DNA from: Pseudomonadota bacterium | Lineage (GTDB): Bacteria; Desulfobacterota; Syntrophorhabdia; Syntrophorhabdales; Syntrophorhabdaceae | Reading direction: 5' to 3' | DNA length: 64,000 nt | Assembly (NCBI GenBank): GCA_026388275.1 | Contig: JAPLKB010000012.1 | Span: 1-64,000 of the forward strand | Part shown: positions 44,877-54,000 of the stretch, piece by piece | Layout: each line of letters begins with the position of its first letter | How positions within the stretch are numbered: position 1 is the stretch's first letter | The notes under the pieces: generated by a model | Databases searched by the model: none | What the model saw: the letters and a program-made list of their open reading frames with translations, nothing else | What the model was told of the DNA's origin: nothing | Position numbers and translations under genes: made by a program

Positions 44877-46242
44877 TACAGCTATGCCACTCAATCCGGC
44901 GCCGATACCAGATTAAGAAAATAAAAGGGATTATTACTATATGTACTATCAGGTAACCAAACGCCATCCCAGTCGCTGAATAATATTTACCCAATATTAC
45001 TGTAGACAAACCTACCATTATTGCAGCCAGAACAGACAATGCCATTATTGGCTCTTGCTTGTGCGCGCGCATATATGAAGAAAAAGGAATTGATGAAATC
45101 ATTAATACCTGGGTTATCAATAGTAAGCCTGTTGGCAAAGGAGGCAGGAGGCGCAATGCAAATCGTGAAGCCAACGGATAATTTATGTTATTTAATATAT
45201 AGATAAATGACCAGATTGCAAGAGCCATGATGACAGTTATAACCATTATTATCTTCGTTACCTTCCAGAATAAAAGGTCAAGCTCATCATATTTTTTTCT
45301 TGCTACCAGCATAGCTAACTGTGGAATTTTTGGCGACAGCCAGGAGCTCGATACAATGCTCAATACGCCAACTACACTCCATGTCATGCCAAACTGTCCG
45401 GCTATTGCTGGTCCATGATATCTAAAAAGAACTGGAACAAAAAGAGAATAAATAAAAAACCCGCTTGCCCATGAAACTGCTATTCGCCATTGCATGGGAA
45501 GCATATTTTTACACCAGCTTATTTTTGGACCAGAAATCCGATAAAAAAATACAGTTTTTGAGAAAATCCAGTATCTTCTCTTAATAAACACCAAAGCACA
45601 AATAAGTGCAGTTACACTTGAGATTGACAATGCCCACAAATTAGCACCAAATAGCATGGCAATCCAAACAGAAATGCTCGTTACTATCCCTTGAATAAAT
45701 CTGAATGTATACAGACTTGACACCTGATTGCAACCTTCAAGGAGCGACCAAATTGGTACGAGCAAAACACTAATCCCGGTTAATAAACTCAATAAGAACA
45801 ATGGACCATCCCAGACTACATACGATTTTGGTGAATTTGAAAAGAAAATATATCCACCTATGCTTAGCCCCAATGTAATAATAATAGCCCCAATGGCATA
45901 CCACTTTGCGGCAATGGTTGCAATGCTGGTCAGCCTTGAAAGCGACTCTTGATCACCAATGATACATCCAGCGTTATCTATACTTAATTGCGACCATTCA
46001 TGACTTGCAAATTGAGAGATAACAGTCCCGAGCCCCAACTCTACAAACATTTGGAGAGTTAAAACCGTTCCGAAAGCATAATAATATCCCTGAATCTCTG
46101 GGCTAAAATTGATTACAATAAGAATTGAGGTAACAGGCCCTGCACAAAGTCCCCATATTCTTGAAAGAAAACTAAATAATACAGCACGGTCAACTTCAAA
46201 GTTACGGAATACTGCTCTAATTTTTGTTACTATTGATATAAT
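44863..46242 (-). CDS. Wzx-like flippase, non-canonical or damaged 5' end
   Basis: Multispanning exporter of lipid-linked repeats. Beyond the first ATG (46050) the frame continues upstream as coherent homologous sequence: KIRAVFRNFEVDRAVLFSF, then IWGLCAGPVTSILIV and PEIQGYYYAFGTVLTLQ, matching the first helix of relatives. No ATG, GTG or TTG occurs in that extension; the frame opens after a TGA at 46258. A Shine-Dalgarno AAAGGAAG precedes an in-frame ATT at 46242, which I take as a tentative start. A one-base frameshift from an out-of-frame ATG at 46265 is the alternative. Ten or more helices follow. Confidence 0.75.
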   Translation of the reverse strand: MISIVTKIRAVFRNFEVDRAVLFSFLSRIWGLCAGPVTSILIVINFSPEIQGYYYAFGTVLTLQMFVELGLGTVISQFASHEWSQLSIDNAGCIIGDQESLSRLTSIATIAAKWYAIGAIIITLGLSIGGYIFFSNSPKSYVVWDGPLFLLSLLTGISVLLVPIWSLLEGCNQVSSLYTFRFIQGIVTSISVWIAMLFGANLWALSISSVTALICALVFIKRRYWIFSKTVFFYRISGPKISWCKNMLPMQWRIAVSWASGFFIYSLFVPVLFRYHGPAIAGQFGMTWSVVGVLSIVSSSWLSPKIPQLAMLVARKKYDELDLLFWKVTKIIMVITVIMALAIWSFIYILNNINYPLASRFALRLLPPLPTGLLLITQVLMISSIPFSSYMRAHKQEPIMALSVLAAIMVGLSTVILGKYYSATGMAFGYLIVHIVIIPFIFLIWYRRRIEWHSCNEPI

Positions 46243-46295
46243 TAGAGTATCTTCCTTTCATTCATTGTGCATGCATTGGCTGTCGCAGTTTATCG

Positions 46296-47171
46296 CTAAT
46301 ACTTAGCGATTAGTTTTAAGTTAAATTTGGGTATTCTTTTTTGGGTAATTTTAAAATATAATGATCGTAATATATGATGTAACCACTCTGGGAGTCTGTT
46401 TGCAAAATTTTTCAAAAGAAGTTTAACAGGTCCGTGAGAAATTTTATCTTTTTTAGCATTCTCCCATGTCTTTATATAAGAACCTTGCTGGACAGCTGCA
46501 TTAAAGGTAGAATTGATTGTTTTTCGAAAGATAAAAAAAATTCCATACATTCCTTTGAGACCCCCAAAAGAAAAATCATCTAAACAACCTGGTGTATATT
46601 TATAGATTTTCCATAATTTTGTATCATGTTGCCGATAGTATTTAAAGAAAACAGATTCTATTACATCCCATTTATTAGCCAAATAGTAGTCATAAAATAC
46701 AGTTGGCGAAAACATGTAAAATCCATGATCAACATGATTTGAAGATGGTAGACCATGGATTATCCTTCCCCCAACCTTTAGCATTTTATTATAATTCTCC
46801 AAAACTTTTGGGAAATTAAAAATATGCTCTGAAGTTCCGCTATCAAGTATTAAATCATATTTATTATGTAATTCGTTTGGAACATCTTTATTTAAATCAT
46901 GTATAATTGTACATTGTTCATAATCATTATAATCCATACTGCCGATGCTCTCAAAACCAAGCGAAAGAAATAAATCATTATCTGTTATTAAGCCTTTCAT
47001 AGAAATGTCTATATCTCTTTTTAATTGAAAATCCATTTCGGATGCCCATTTTTTGAGATTACGGCTTGTTGCATATACATCCTGTCTACCCATAGTTAGT
47101 AGATTTCCAAAATAGTTTTCTCTTTTACCTTCCCTCATGAGCAATTTAATCACAGCACGAGCAATGCCCAT
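46296..47171 (-). CDS. SAM methyltransferase-like protein
   Basis: A 291-residue AT-rich gene. The core KYDLILDSGTSEHIFNFPKVLENYNKMLK, shown here as DLILDSGTSEHIF and VLENYNKMLKVGGRIIHG, and PSSNHVDHGFYMFSPTVFYDYY are typical of class I methyltransferases acting on glycans, although the classical glycine-rich motif I is weak (SLGFESIGSMDYND region). It may methylate a sugar or a terminal phosphate. A long basic C-terminus follows, whose function is not evident. Confidence 0.7.
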   Translation of the reverse strand: MGIARAVIKLLMREGKRENYFGNLLTMGRQDVYATSRNLKKWASEMDFQLKRDIDISMKGLITDNDLFLSLGFESIGSMDYNDYEQCTIIHDLNKDVPNELHNKYDLILDSGTSEHIFNFPKVLENYNKMLKVGGRIIHGLPSSNHVDHGFYMFSPTVFYDYYLANKWDVIESVFFKYYRQHDTKLWKIYKYTPGCLDDFSFGGLKGMYGIFFIFRKTINSTFNAAVQQGSYIKTWENAKKDKISHGPVKLLLKNFANRLPEWLHHILRSLYFKITQKRIPKFNLKLIAKY

Positions 47172-47202
47172 AATTCATCCTCTTTTGTCTAAATATACTC
47201 TA

Positions 47203-48240
47203 TCAACACAATTCAATCAAAGCTCTTATAATTTCGCTACGTTCCAAATCATCAAGTGCTTGGTTGATTTGATTAAGTTTGTATTTCTGGCTTAACAGTT
47301 CTTCGAGGGGGAGTTTGCCTTTCCGATATAACGCTGCAAATTTAGGTATATCTTCGTCAGGGTTGCTTGATCCTCCCCAGCTTCCTTCTATCCTTTTCCC
47401 ACAAATTAAATCATACGGATCAAGCTTAATTTTATCACCGAATTCAGGGTGAGACGCGAAGACACAAAGCCCCCCAAACTTTCTTACAGATTGAAAGGCA
47501 GTTTCAATAGAACTCGCAAGTCCTGAAGTCTCAACACTATAATCAACGCCCTTCCCTTGGGTTATATTGTCAATTTCTTCCAAAACATCCTGTTTAGCAG
47601 CATTAATTAAATGTGAAGCACCAAACTTACGGGCAAGTTGCAGTTTTTGTTCTACAATATCAATGGCAATTACCACGGAACAGTTAAATAAATTCATGGC
47701 AATCAACGAACTGAGACCTACGCCTCCAAGTCCAAAAATTGCAACTGATGATCCTTGGTTTGGTTTAACCTGATTTATTACCATACCCGCACCAGTAGGG
47801 ATTGCGCAACCGAACAATACCGCGCAGTCCATAGGAATACCATCGGGAAGCTTAATGCATCTATTTTCTGAAACCACCGAATAGTTGCTGAAAGTGGTCA
47901 CCCCGCCGGCGTTAATAGTCATCCCGTCCTTCGTGTATTTTGTGCCCGGTACATCCATCCCGATGCCTTTGATCCAGCCAAGTATCACTTTATCGCCTGG
48001 TTTTACTTTTTTAACGCCCTTACCAACTTCAACAACCTCTCCAGATCCTTCATGACCAAGCATGTGAGGTAGATAAAAATCAACACCCCGTTTCCCTCTT
48101 GCTTCCATTAATTGACTGTGGCACACACCACTGTAAGCTATTTTGACAAGTACCTGACCGGGTAATAGTTCGGGGATATCGACTTCAATGATTCTCAGCG
48201 GTTTGTTAAGTTCAAATAAAACTGCGGCACAGGTTTTCAC
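47203..48240 (-). CDS. Zinc-dependent alcohol dehydrogenase family protein
   Basis: A 345-residue MDR enzyme. The catalytic zinc ligands are GVCHSQ, GHEGSGEVVEVG and the Cys in LFGCAIPTGAG; the NAD fold is FGLGGVGLSSLIAM. The structural-zinc lobe with its four cysteines is gone: the segment between GDKVILGW and TFSNYSVV contains none. It therefore belongs to a one-zinc subgroup. In this locus it may oxidise or reduce a sugar or aldehyde intermediate. It lies upstream of a methyltransferase-like gene and next to another on its other side. Confidence 0.87.
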   Translation of the reverse strand: MKTCAAVLFELNKPLRIIEVDIPELLPGQVLVKIAYSGVCHSQLMEARGKRGVDFYLPHMLGHEGSGEVVEVGKGVKKVKPGDKVILGWIKGIGMDVPGTKYTKDGMTINAGGVTTFSNYSVVSENRCIKLPDGIPMDCAVLFGCAIPTGAGMVINQVKPNQGSSVAIFGLGGVGLSSLIAMNLFNCSVVIAIDIVEQKLQLARKFGASHLINAAKQDVLEEIDNITQGKGVDYSVETSGLASSIETAFQSVRKFGGLCVFASHPEFGDKIKLDPYDLICGKRIEGSWGGSSNPDEDIPKFAALYRKGKLPLEELLSQKYKLNQINQALDDLERSEIIRALIELC

Positions 48241-48252
48241 GCTAATGTCTCC

Positions 48253-48909
48253 TCAATCCGCTATAAACCACCAGTAATCACCGGTATAACCCACTTCTTC
48301 GAAAAGTTTTTTCCAGTCATCCACATGGAGCATAGTTTCTGCAGTGAGAACCCACTTATAAAGGTTTACTCTTTCTTCTTCGTTACGCCAGGCATCAACT
48401 GTAACATAACTATGGCCCCGGGAAACACGTTCCACCTCACGAAGGGCAGTTTTAAGCCTTTCGATAGGGAGGTTATGGATCGAGTTGATCGAAATTACAA
48501 GATCAAAACTTTTATCTGGATAGGGAAGTTTCTCTGCACTTGCAATTTTCAAGAAAGGTTTTACCGACTCCATACCATTTTCGATGGCATATTCGCTCAC
48601 ATCAATTCCTGCAACAGTACAATGCGGCATCAATTCCTTGAAGTCATGAAGCAAGAAACCTTTTGCACATCCAATATCTAAGATCGCACAATCTTCAGCT
48701 AACCGGTAATGATCCTTCATCTTGTTAGCCACAGCCCTCCAGCGGCCGTCATACTTGTAACCCCCGTAGCCGCATTTACGATCCCCATCAAAGAATTCCT
48801 TCGCGAATTCTTTTGCTATACGAATAATTTCCGGGGTTTTTTCCTGGACTCGTTTGTCGTAATCTCGATTTGCTTTGGGGTGTGTTGCTATAAGATTTAT
48901 TTCAGACAT
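48253..48909 (-). CDS. Class I SAM-dependent methyltransferase
   Basis: A 218-residue methyltransferase. Motif I is CAILDIGCAKGFLLHDF, then VAGIDVSEYAIEN, FDLVISINSIHNLPIERL and SYVTVDAWRNEEERVNLYKW, shown in two parts. The N-terminal segment KCGYGGYKYDGRWRAVANKM is characteristic of a subgroup found in polysaccharide clusters, where the protein methylates a sugar or a hydroxyl of a modified intermediate. It lies between the alcohol dehydrogenase gene and the putative sugar O-methyltransferase gene. Confidence 0.85.
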   Translation of the reverse strand: MSEINLIATHPKANRDYDKRVQEKTPEIIRIAKEFAKEFFDGDRKCGYGGYKYDGRWRAVANKMKDHYRLAEDCAILDIGCAKGFLLHDFKELMPHCTVAGIDVSEYAIENGMESVKPFLKIASAEKLPYPDKSFDLVISINSIHNLPIERLKTALREVERVSRGHSYVTVDAWRNEEERVNLYKWVLTAETMLHVDDWKKLFEEVGYTGDYWWFIAD

Positions 48910-48915
48910 ATTTTT

Positions 48916-49923
48916 TCAATGCTCCTTTCTTATCGATAGTCCACACAATTTTGATGGATCAATCATTTCCAACGAAATATTTTTACTACAAAAATAAATG
49001 TATTTACAGTTATGTTTACTGTATTCTTTTTGATATATTTTATCGTAAAAGTCCGTGGAAGGCGTTAAAATATATCTTTTTGACAATGCTGAATTTAGAC
49101 TCTGCAACTCATTATTCATAAATTGCCTGTCGCGGTTATTTGAATACAATACATTGAATTTAATATTATTGTTATCAAGATAAAAATCAACCTGTTCCTG
49201 AGTCATCTCACAGAAGGAATTTTCATTAATAGCTAAGTCGACTTCAAGTTTTAAATTATCAATTAAGAAAGGTGGAATAAAAATGACATCTGCATCCTCA
49301 ATTTCGTTATTATTGTTTCCATTAAATAATAATATTTTTTTTTCGGGTGAGACGAGGCCTGTCCACAGAATACTCCAATACAGCGTTTCGGGGAAATCAA
49401 CGATAAAGTACTTCTTGACGTGAAAAAGTTTTAAAAGTTGATTTGCCAATGACCCATAGCCTGCACCTATCTCTAAGCAAGATGAAAATGTGTCTCTAAT
49501 CTGAAACAAGTTTGACACAGTAGATTGTGCACGTAAAATATCTTCAGTAATATATTTATCTCCGTAATGAATGGATATGGACTCATTGTTATAATCCAGT
49601 TCCGAACAGTGGAATGCCACTGGGACGTTTTCTGTTAATTTTTTATAATCTTTAATAAATCTTGAGCTATCTATTTCTTTTATACCCCTTGATATCTCTT
49701 GTGCTTCGTAGTAGCATGTGGACCAAGATGATCCAAGATAGAATCCAAAACCGGTATGGAGCCTTATATTCCTCAGGTTTGCTTCAGAAAAATCAAAAAT
49801 AAATGAAAGTTTTTGTAGTACATCTTTCCAAAATTTACTCGGTGATGTAATGTGATGGGAATATTTTGCTTCTTGTAATTCGATAAGGGAGAGAATATTT
49901 TGCTTAATCTCTAGAATATCCAA
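48916..49923 (-). CDS. Putative sugar O-methyltransferase
   Basis: A 335-residue AT-rich protein. SPSKFWKDVLQKLSF and NIRLHTGFGFYLGSSW at the N-terminus, then LEIGAGYGSLANQLLKL (SAM motif I), KKYFIVDFPETLYWSILW and NENSFCEMTQEQVDFY look like the NanM-type putative sugar O-methyltransferase family. It is the third of three consecutive methyltransferase-type genes around the alcohol dehydrogenase. The preceding ThDP enzyme gene ends about 50 bp upstream. Confidence 0.8.
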   Translation of the reverse strand: MDILEIKQNILSLIELQEAKYSHHITSPSKFWKDVLQKLSFIFDFSEANLRNIRLHTGFGFYLGSSWSTCYYEAQEISRGIKEIDSSRFIKDYKKLTENVPVAFHCSELDYNNESISIHYGDKYITEDILRAQSTVSNLFQIRDTFSSCLEIGAGYGSLANQLLKLFHVKKYFIVDFPETLYWSILWTGLVSPEKKILLFNGNNNNEIEDADVIFIPPFLIDNLKLEVDLAINENSFCEMTQEQVDFYLDNNNIKFNVLYSNNRDRQFMNNELQSLNSALSKRYILTPSTDFYDKIYQKEYSKHNCKYIYFCSKNISLEMIDPSKLCGLSIRKEH

Positions 49924-49975
49924 AATACCAACCTCCTTTTTGAATCAAACCGTTATACATAATCAATATCTCCTT

Positions 49976-51766
49976 TTATTCATGATCATAAAACACGTTC
50001 GATACGACCCTCATATTCTCTTCAAATTCTTCTCTCTCCAACAAAGGCTCCATGTCCTCATTTGGCCTTCCATATTTCACCTGTGGTACAACCCTGTGCT
50101 CCGGAGAAATCTCTACATTACAAAAAAACGCCTCGTTGCTTTCGAGAACCTCTCTCACGCCTTTGGCCAATTCATTGTTGCGATTTAAAGTAATTGTTTT
50201 ATATCCGTAGGCCTGGGCAATCTTAACAAAATCGGGAAACGCTAACCCGCTTTCAGTGGTAGATGCTTCATAGCCAGAATCGAACCACTGATCCTGCGTT
50301 TGCCGAATCATACTGTACCCTTTATTGTTTACCAGGAAAATCTTAATGGGCAGCTGGTGATAAATAATTGTTGATAATTCCTGGATATTCATCTGCAGGC
50401 TCCCATCGCCAATCACACAGATTACCTGGCGTTGCTCACTTGCAAAACATGCTCCGATACTAGCCGGCAATGCCCATCCCATAGCTGTATTATTCCAATC
50501 GTGATAGACTCTCTGATTACTTTTAAAATCAAAGGCCTGCATCGTCCAAGCCAGAGTGCAACCTGTATCAACCACGATGATACTGTCCTTATCACAGCAA
50601 TTTGAAAGTGTTTTGATAAAAACATAAGGATTTATTTCCTCTTCTGCGTAGTATTTACTGGTGCAAATGGGGTATTTCTGTTTCCATATTTTGATCTGCT
50701 CTAACCAGTTAGAAATTTGTCTACCTCTACTGCTTTTTTCAATATCCTTTTTAAGGTTGAGCATACCAAGAAACTTCTTAGCATCAGAATGAATAAGAAG
50801 TGTAGTTTTCATCTTAAATTTTTGAAATTTTGACAATTCAGAGCGGTCTATGTCCAAAATAATTTTTTTAGCTGCCCTTGCAAAACTTGTCATTGGACTT
50901 CCCGTTGCTTTGGTGTCTAACCGGGAGCCTATCGAGAATATTAAATCAGCATTCTGTACCGCAAAATTAGCATATCTTGTTCCATGAGTTCCGAAAGTAC
51001 CAACCGACAATGGATGGTATATTGGCAATAAATCAGCAACAGCCCAAGTTGTAACAACGGGAAAACCAAGATTACTTATCAATTCTTCTGTCTCTTTTTC
51101 TGCTTTTGCAAGTCGGATTCCCCAACCTAAAACAATTATTGGCCTTTTGGCATTGTGTAGTAGCCGAACGCACAAATCTACTTGCTTCTTTATATAATCG
51201 CTATCGTCTAATGCTTGTTCGGGGATAAAACTTACTAATTTGTTTGGGTCGACCTGTTCCCTTTGAACATCGTCAGGGATGTCTATCAATACAGGCCCGG
51301 GCCTTCCAGACTTCGCCAAATAACATGCCTTCTCCAATTCGTACCTAATATTGGTCGGATCCTTTATGCAGACAGCATATTTCGTAACATGTCTAAAAAT
51401 ATCGACTGTATCTGTTTCTTGAAACCCGATCTGGCGAACACCCAGGTTCCCTTTCATTCTAAATCTTGCAACTTGACCGGTAATGTAAATTACGGGCACG
51501 GAATCATAATAAGCACCACAAACACCGGTTAACATATTTGTGGCGCCTGGTCCACTGGTTGCAATTGCAGCGCCCAAATTACCAGTAACTCTTGAGTAAG
51601 CATCTGCTGCCATAGCACCTGCTTGCTCATGCTGTGCACATATATAATTCATGCCATCTTTTTTTGCAATAGAATCAATCAAGTGCGCAGATGCGCCGCC
51701 ATTTACTACAAATACGTGTTTGATGCCTTGTTTAAATAGAAACTTCGCTATGTAGTCTGATACTTT
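49976..51766 (-). CDS. Thiamine-diphosphate enzyme of acetolactate synthase type
   Basis: About 596 residues from the inner ATG (MKVSDYIAKFLF). It has the three-domain ThDP layout: VVNGGASAHL and AQHEQAGAMAADAYSR with the catalytic Glu at the N-terminus, a central FAD-type domain with IIVLGWGIRLAKAEKE, and a C-terminal GDGSLQMNIQE...LVNNKGY metal-ThDP motif. It lies near an E1 alpha/beta pair and an SDR, so it may add a two-carbon unit from pyruvate to a keto sugar, as YerE does in yersiniose synthesis, rather than make branched-chain amino acids. No regulatory subunit gene is present. Confidence 0.88.
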   Translation of the reverse strand, partial: KVSDYIAKFLFKQGIKHVFVVNGGASAHLIDSIAKKDGMNYICAQHEQAGAMAADAYSRVTGNLGAAIATSGPGATNMLTGVCGAYYDSVPVIYITGQVARFRMKGNLGVRQIGFQETDTVDIFRHVTKYAVCIKDPTNIRYELEKACYLAKSGRPGPVLIDIPDDVQREQVDPNKLVSFIPEQALDDSDYIKKQVDLCVRLLHNAKRPIIVLGWGIRLAKAEKETEELISNLGFPVVTTWAVADLLPIYHPLSVGTFGTHGTRYANFAVQNADLIFSIGSRLDTKATGSPMTSFARAAKKIILDIDRSELSKFQKFKMKTTLLIHSDAKKFLGMLNLKKDIEKSSRGRQISNWLEQIKIWKQKYPICTSKYYAEEEINPYVFIKTLSNCCDKDSIIVVDTGCTLAWTMQAFDFKSNQRVYHDWNNTAMGWALPASIGACFASEQRQVICVIGDGSLQMNIQELSTIIYHQLPIKIFLVNNKGYSMIRQTQDQWFDSGYEASTTESGLAFPDFVKIAQAYGYKTITLNRNNELAKGVREVLESNEAFFCNVEISPEHRVVPQVKYGRPNEDMEPLLEREEFEENMRVVSNVFYDHE

Positions 51767-51832
51767 CATCAATGATTTTAAAATTCCCGACGAACTCAAA
51801 CACCTAACAACCAAATACAATGACACATATTG

Positions 51833-51967
51833 CTAAATCCTGTGAAAAAGCTCCGTCAACCTTGATGTCCAGGGACCCAACGTTGCCTCAGGAGTTTCAA
51901 ACTGATAATCAGTGCCCTCCCGATAACATTTTTTTGCTGATTTAGTATCGATCTTATTTGCTGCCAT
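51833..51967 (-). pseudogene. Truncated N-terminus of a polysaccharide-locus methyltransferase
   Basis: A 44-codon frame: its middle part, CYREGTDYQFETPEATLGPW, resembles the N-terminal start of class I methyltransferases found in O-antigen clusters, where it is followed by a DPKH.CFVL.RYKF block. Here the sequence runs on into an unrelated 10-residue tail and stops just before the ThDP gene. The rest of the gene is missing. A small genuine protein is the alternative. Confidence 0.45.
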
Positions 51968-52001
51968 ATGCGCTCTTTTTCTCAGAATTACCTGAATTTT
52001 T

Positions 52002-52814
52002 TCAATCGCTGTTTCTAAACCGTCTTAGCTTGAATGCATTATAATCATCCCTGAGTTTGCAGATAAGTTCCTTACCACCGTTTCTCCATGCGTCATGTAC
52101 GATAGAGAAATTCCGACCACCAACAGTTTCTTTCCCTTGCTGAATACACCAGTTGACAAAATCATAGATTTCTCGTACGGAAGTTTCCTGTTGTGTTGAA
52201 CTGAGAAAGGAAAGCGTTTTTTCATAATTTTCTTGTGCTCCAGAAGGATTATTGATTGTTTGTTCATGGATTTTTGTCCTTACCCATCCAGGACCGATAA
52301 TGAATATATTTAAATCAGGGTTTTCGTCATCCAGAAGTTCACACATTTTTATGAGAAAAATTTTAGATGCACAGTAAGCCGAGTAGTTCCGAAATGGACC
52401 ATTGGTTCCACCACCGGCAAAAAAAACAATATTAGACATTCTGCTGGTTTCTCTCAAGGGATAGAACGAATGAAGGACACGAAGCTGAGCAGTGGTATTG
52501 CTTATCGCGGATGCTTCCCACATATCAAAGTCAGACTTAAAAAAACTACCGATGGGTTCCATATTCCCTATGCAAGAGATAAAAATCTCCCATGGTTTCA
52601 AAAATGCTTGATATTGCATAGTCATAGTGGCAACTTCCTGTTTCTTGCTAATATCACAAGGAAATAGGTGAATATGATCTCTTGTAAATAAGTGCTTTAC
52701 ATGATCTATGTTGCGGTAGGTGCCAAACACATTATACCCATCGTCTACATAGTATTCCACAAGTGCTTTGCCAATATCGCTACTTGCGCCAAGGATAAAA
52801 ACGGTTTTGCTCAT
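52002..52814 (-). CDS. Short-chain dehydrogenase/reductase
   Basis: A 270-residue classical SDR. It has the NAD(P) loop FILGASSDIGKALVEYY, the NAG-like FISCIGN stretch and YCASK (Tyr and Lys of the catalytic triad) after IVFFAGGG. It is followed by GPGWVRTKIHEQTINNP, with PGWV in the usual place. In the YerE/YerF precedent a reductase follows the ThDP enzyme, so this SDR could reduce the branched intermediate. Its substrate is not determined. Confidence 0.87.
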   Translation of the reverse strand: MSKTVFILGASSDIGKALVEYYVDDGYNVFGTYRNIDHVKHLFTRDHIHLFPCDISKKQEVATMTMQYQAFLKPWEIFISCIGNMEPIGSFFKSDFDMWEASAISNTTAQLRVLHSFYPLRETSRMSNIVFFAGGGTNGPFRNYSAYCASKIFLIKMCELLDDENPDLNIFIIGPGWVRTKIHEQTINNPSGAQENYEKTLSFLSSTQQETSVREIYDFVNWCIQQGKETVGGRNFSIVHDAWRNGGKELICKLRDDYNAFKLRRFRNSD

Positions 52815-52907
52815 TGATTAGATTTCCAGAAAGTTACTTAAAATAGAATTCAAATAAATCTGGTTATATTTACAGCTTATAATTCAGATCCTTTTCATTG
52901 GAACAGT

Positions 52908-53966
52908 TTAGAAAGGCCCGGTGAATGACAGATCAGGGACGTCAAGAGGAGCTTGGTGGCATATTCCTGCCTCTTCCTCAGTTACCTCCGACATTTTCAG
53001 CATCTTCCTTGCAGTATTCACAATATCAATAGCCCGTGGGTAATAGTGGTTGGTTAAAGCAAAGCTGGTAGGTGTGGGGACATCAGCAAAAGCAATACGC
53101 TTGGGCGCACATTTTAAAGAATCGAATGCCTTCTCTGAAACCATTGCCATTATCTCCGCAGACACCCCAAAACTCTGCCATGCACCGTCTACAACCAGCA
53201 AACGGCCTGTTTTATCGATTGAATCGAGGACCGTCTTTTCGTCGAGTGGCTTTATGGTCCGCAAGTCAACCAATTCTACCTCTATTCCTTGCTCTGAAAG
53301 CACATTCGCTGCCTTGAGTGCCTCGAGCGTCATGAGAGATGATGAGACGATTGTCAGATCCGTCCCTACTCGCATCAATCTCGCCCCCATGGTACTCGCA
53401 TATTTCTCCTCAGGAACATAGCCGAATGTTCCGTGAAGCCATCTATGCTCTATGTAGATTACCGGATTATCATCTTCCACCGCTGCTACCATCAGCCCTT
53501 TCGCATCATATGGCGTTGCAGGCATTACAACCTTAAGCCCTGGGATGTGGGCAAACAACGCTTGCAGACTTTGAGAATGCTGCGGTCCCTGCCCCCAGCC
53601 ACGGCCAACAAGGAGGCGTATCGTAAGCGGCACTTTCATTTTCCCGCCGAACATATAATGCCATTTTGCTGCATTGTTGATAATCTGGTCAAGCGAAAGA
53701 AGCATGAAGTCTACACGTTGATGTGTCATTATAGGCCTCATACCTACAATGGCCGAACCAATTGCCACACCTGTCATACCATTCTCAGATACAGGCATGT
53801 CACACACTCTGTTATCCCCAAATTTCTCCTTGAGACCAAGGGTTGTACCAAAAATTCCTTTTGGATCAGGCACCCCAAGCCCCATGATGTAAACTGACGA
53901 ATCTGCTGCCATACATTGTTCGGTAGCTTCTAAAATAGCTTGTGCATATGTGATTATTCTATCCAA
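52908..53966 (-). CDS. E1 beta-like (transketolase-type) ThDP enzyme subunit
   Basis: A 352-residue protein related to PdhB/AcoB. It shows TYAQAILEATEQCMAADSS, VYIMGLGVPDPKGIFGTT, VCDMPVSENGMTGVAIGSA with the ThDP-activating Glu, LLVGRGWGQGPQHSQSLQAL and VELVDLRTIKPLDEKTVLDS. It pairs with the E1 alpha-like gene immediately upstream. No E2 acyltransferase or E3 gene accompanies them, so the pair may work as an acetaldehyde- or glycolaldehyde-transfer enzyme for a surface sugar rather than as a dehydrogenase. Confidence 0.9.
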   Translation of the reverse strand: MDRIITYAQAILEATEQCMAADSSVYIMGLGVPDPKGIFGTTLGLKEKFGDNRVCDMPVSENGMTGVAIGSAIVGMRPIMTHQRVDFMLLSLDQIINNAAKWHYMFGGKMKVPLTIRLLVGRGWGQGPQHSQSLQALFAHIPGLKVVMPATPYDAKGLMVAAVEDDNPVIYIEHRWLHGTFGYVPEEKYASTMGARLMRVGTDLTIVSSSLMTLEALKAANVLSEQGIEVELVDLRTIKPLDEKTVLDSIDKTGRLLVVDGAWQSFGVSAEIMAMVSEKAFDSLKCAPKRIAFADVPTPTSFALTNHYYPRAIDIVNTARKMLKMSEVTEEEAGICHQAPLDVPDLSFTGPF

Positions 53967-54000
53967 ATTAAATCACTCTTATTCATTTCGCATTTCTCCT

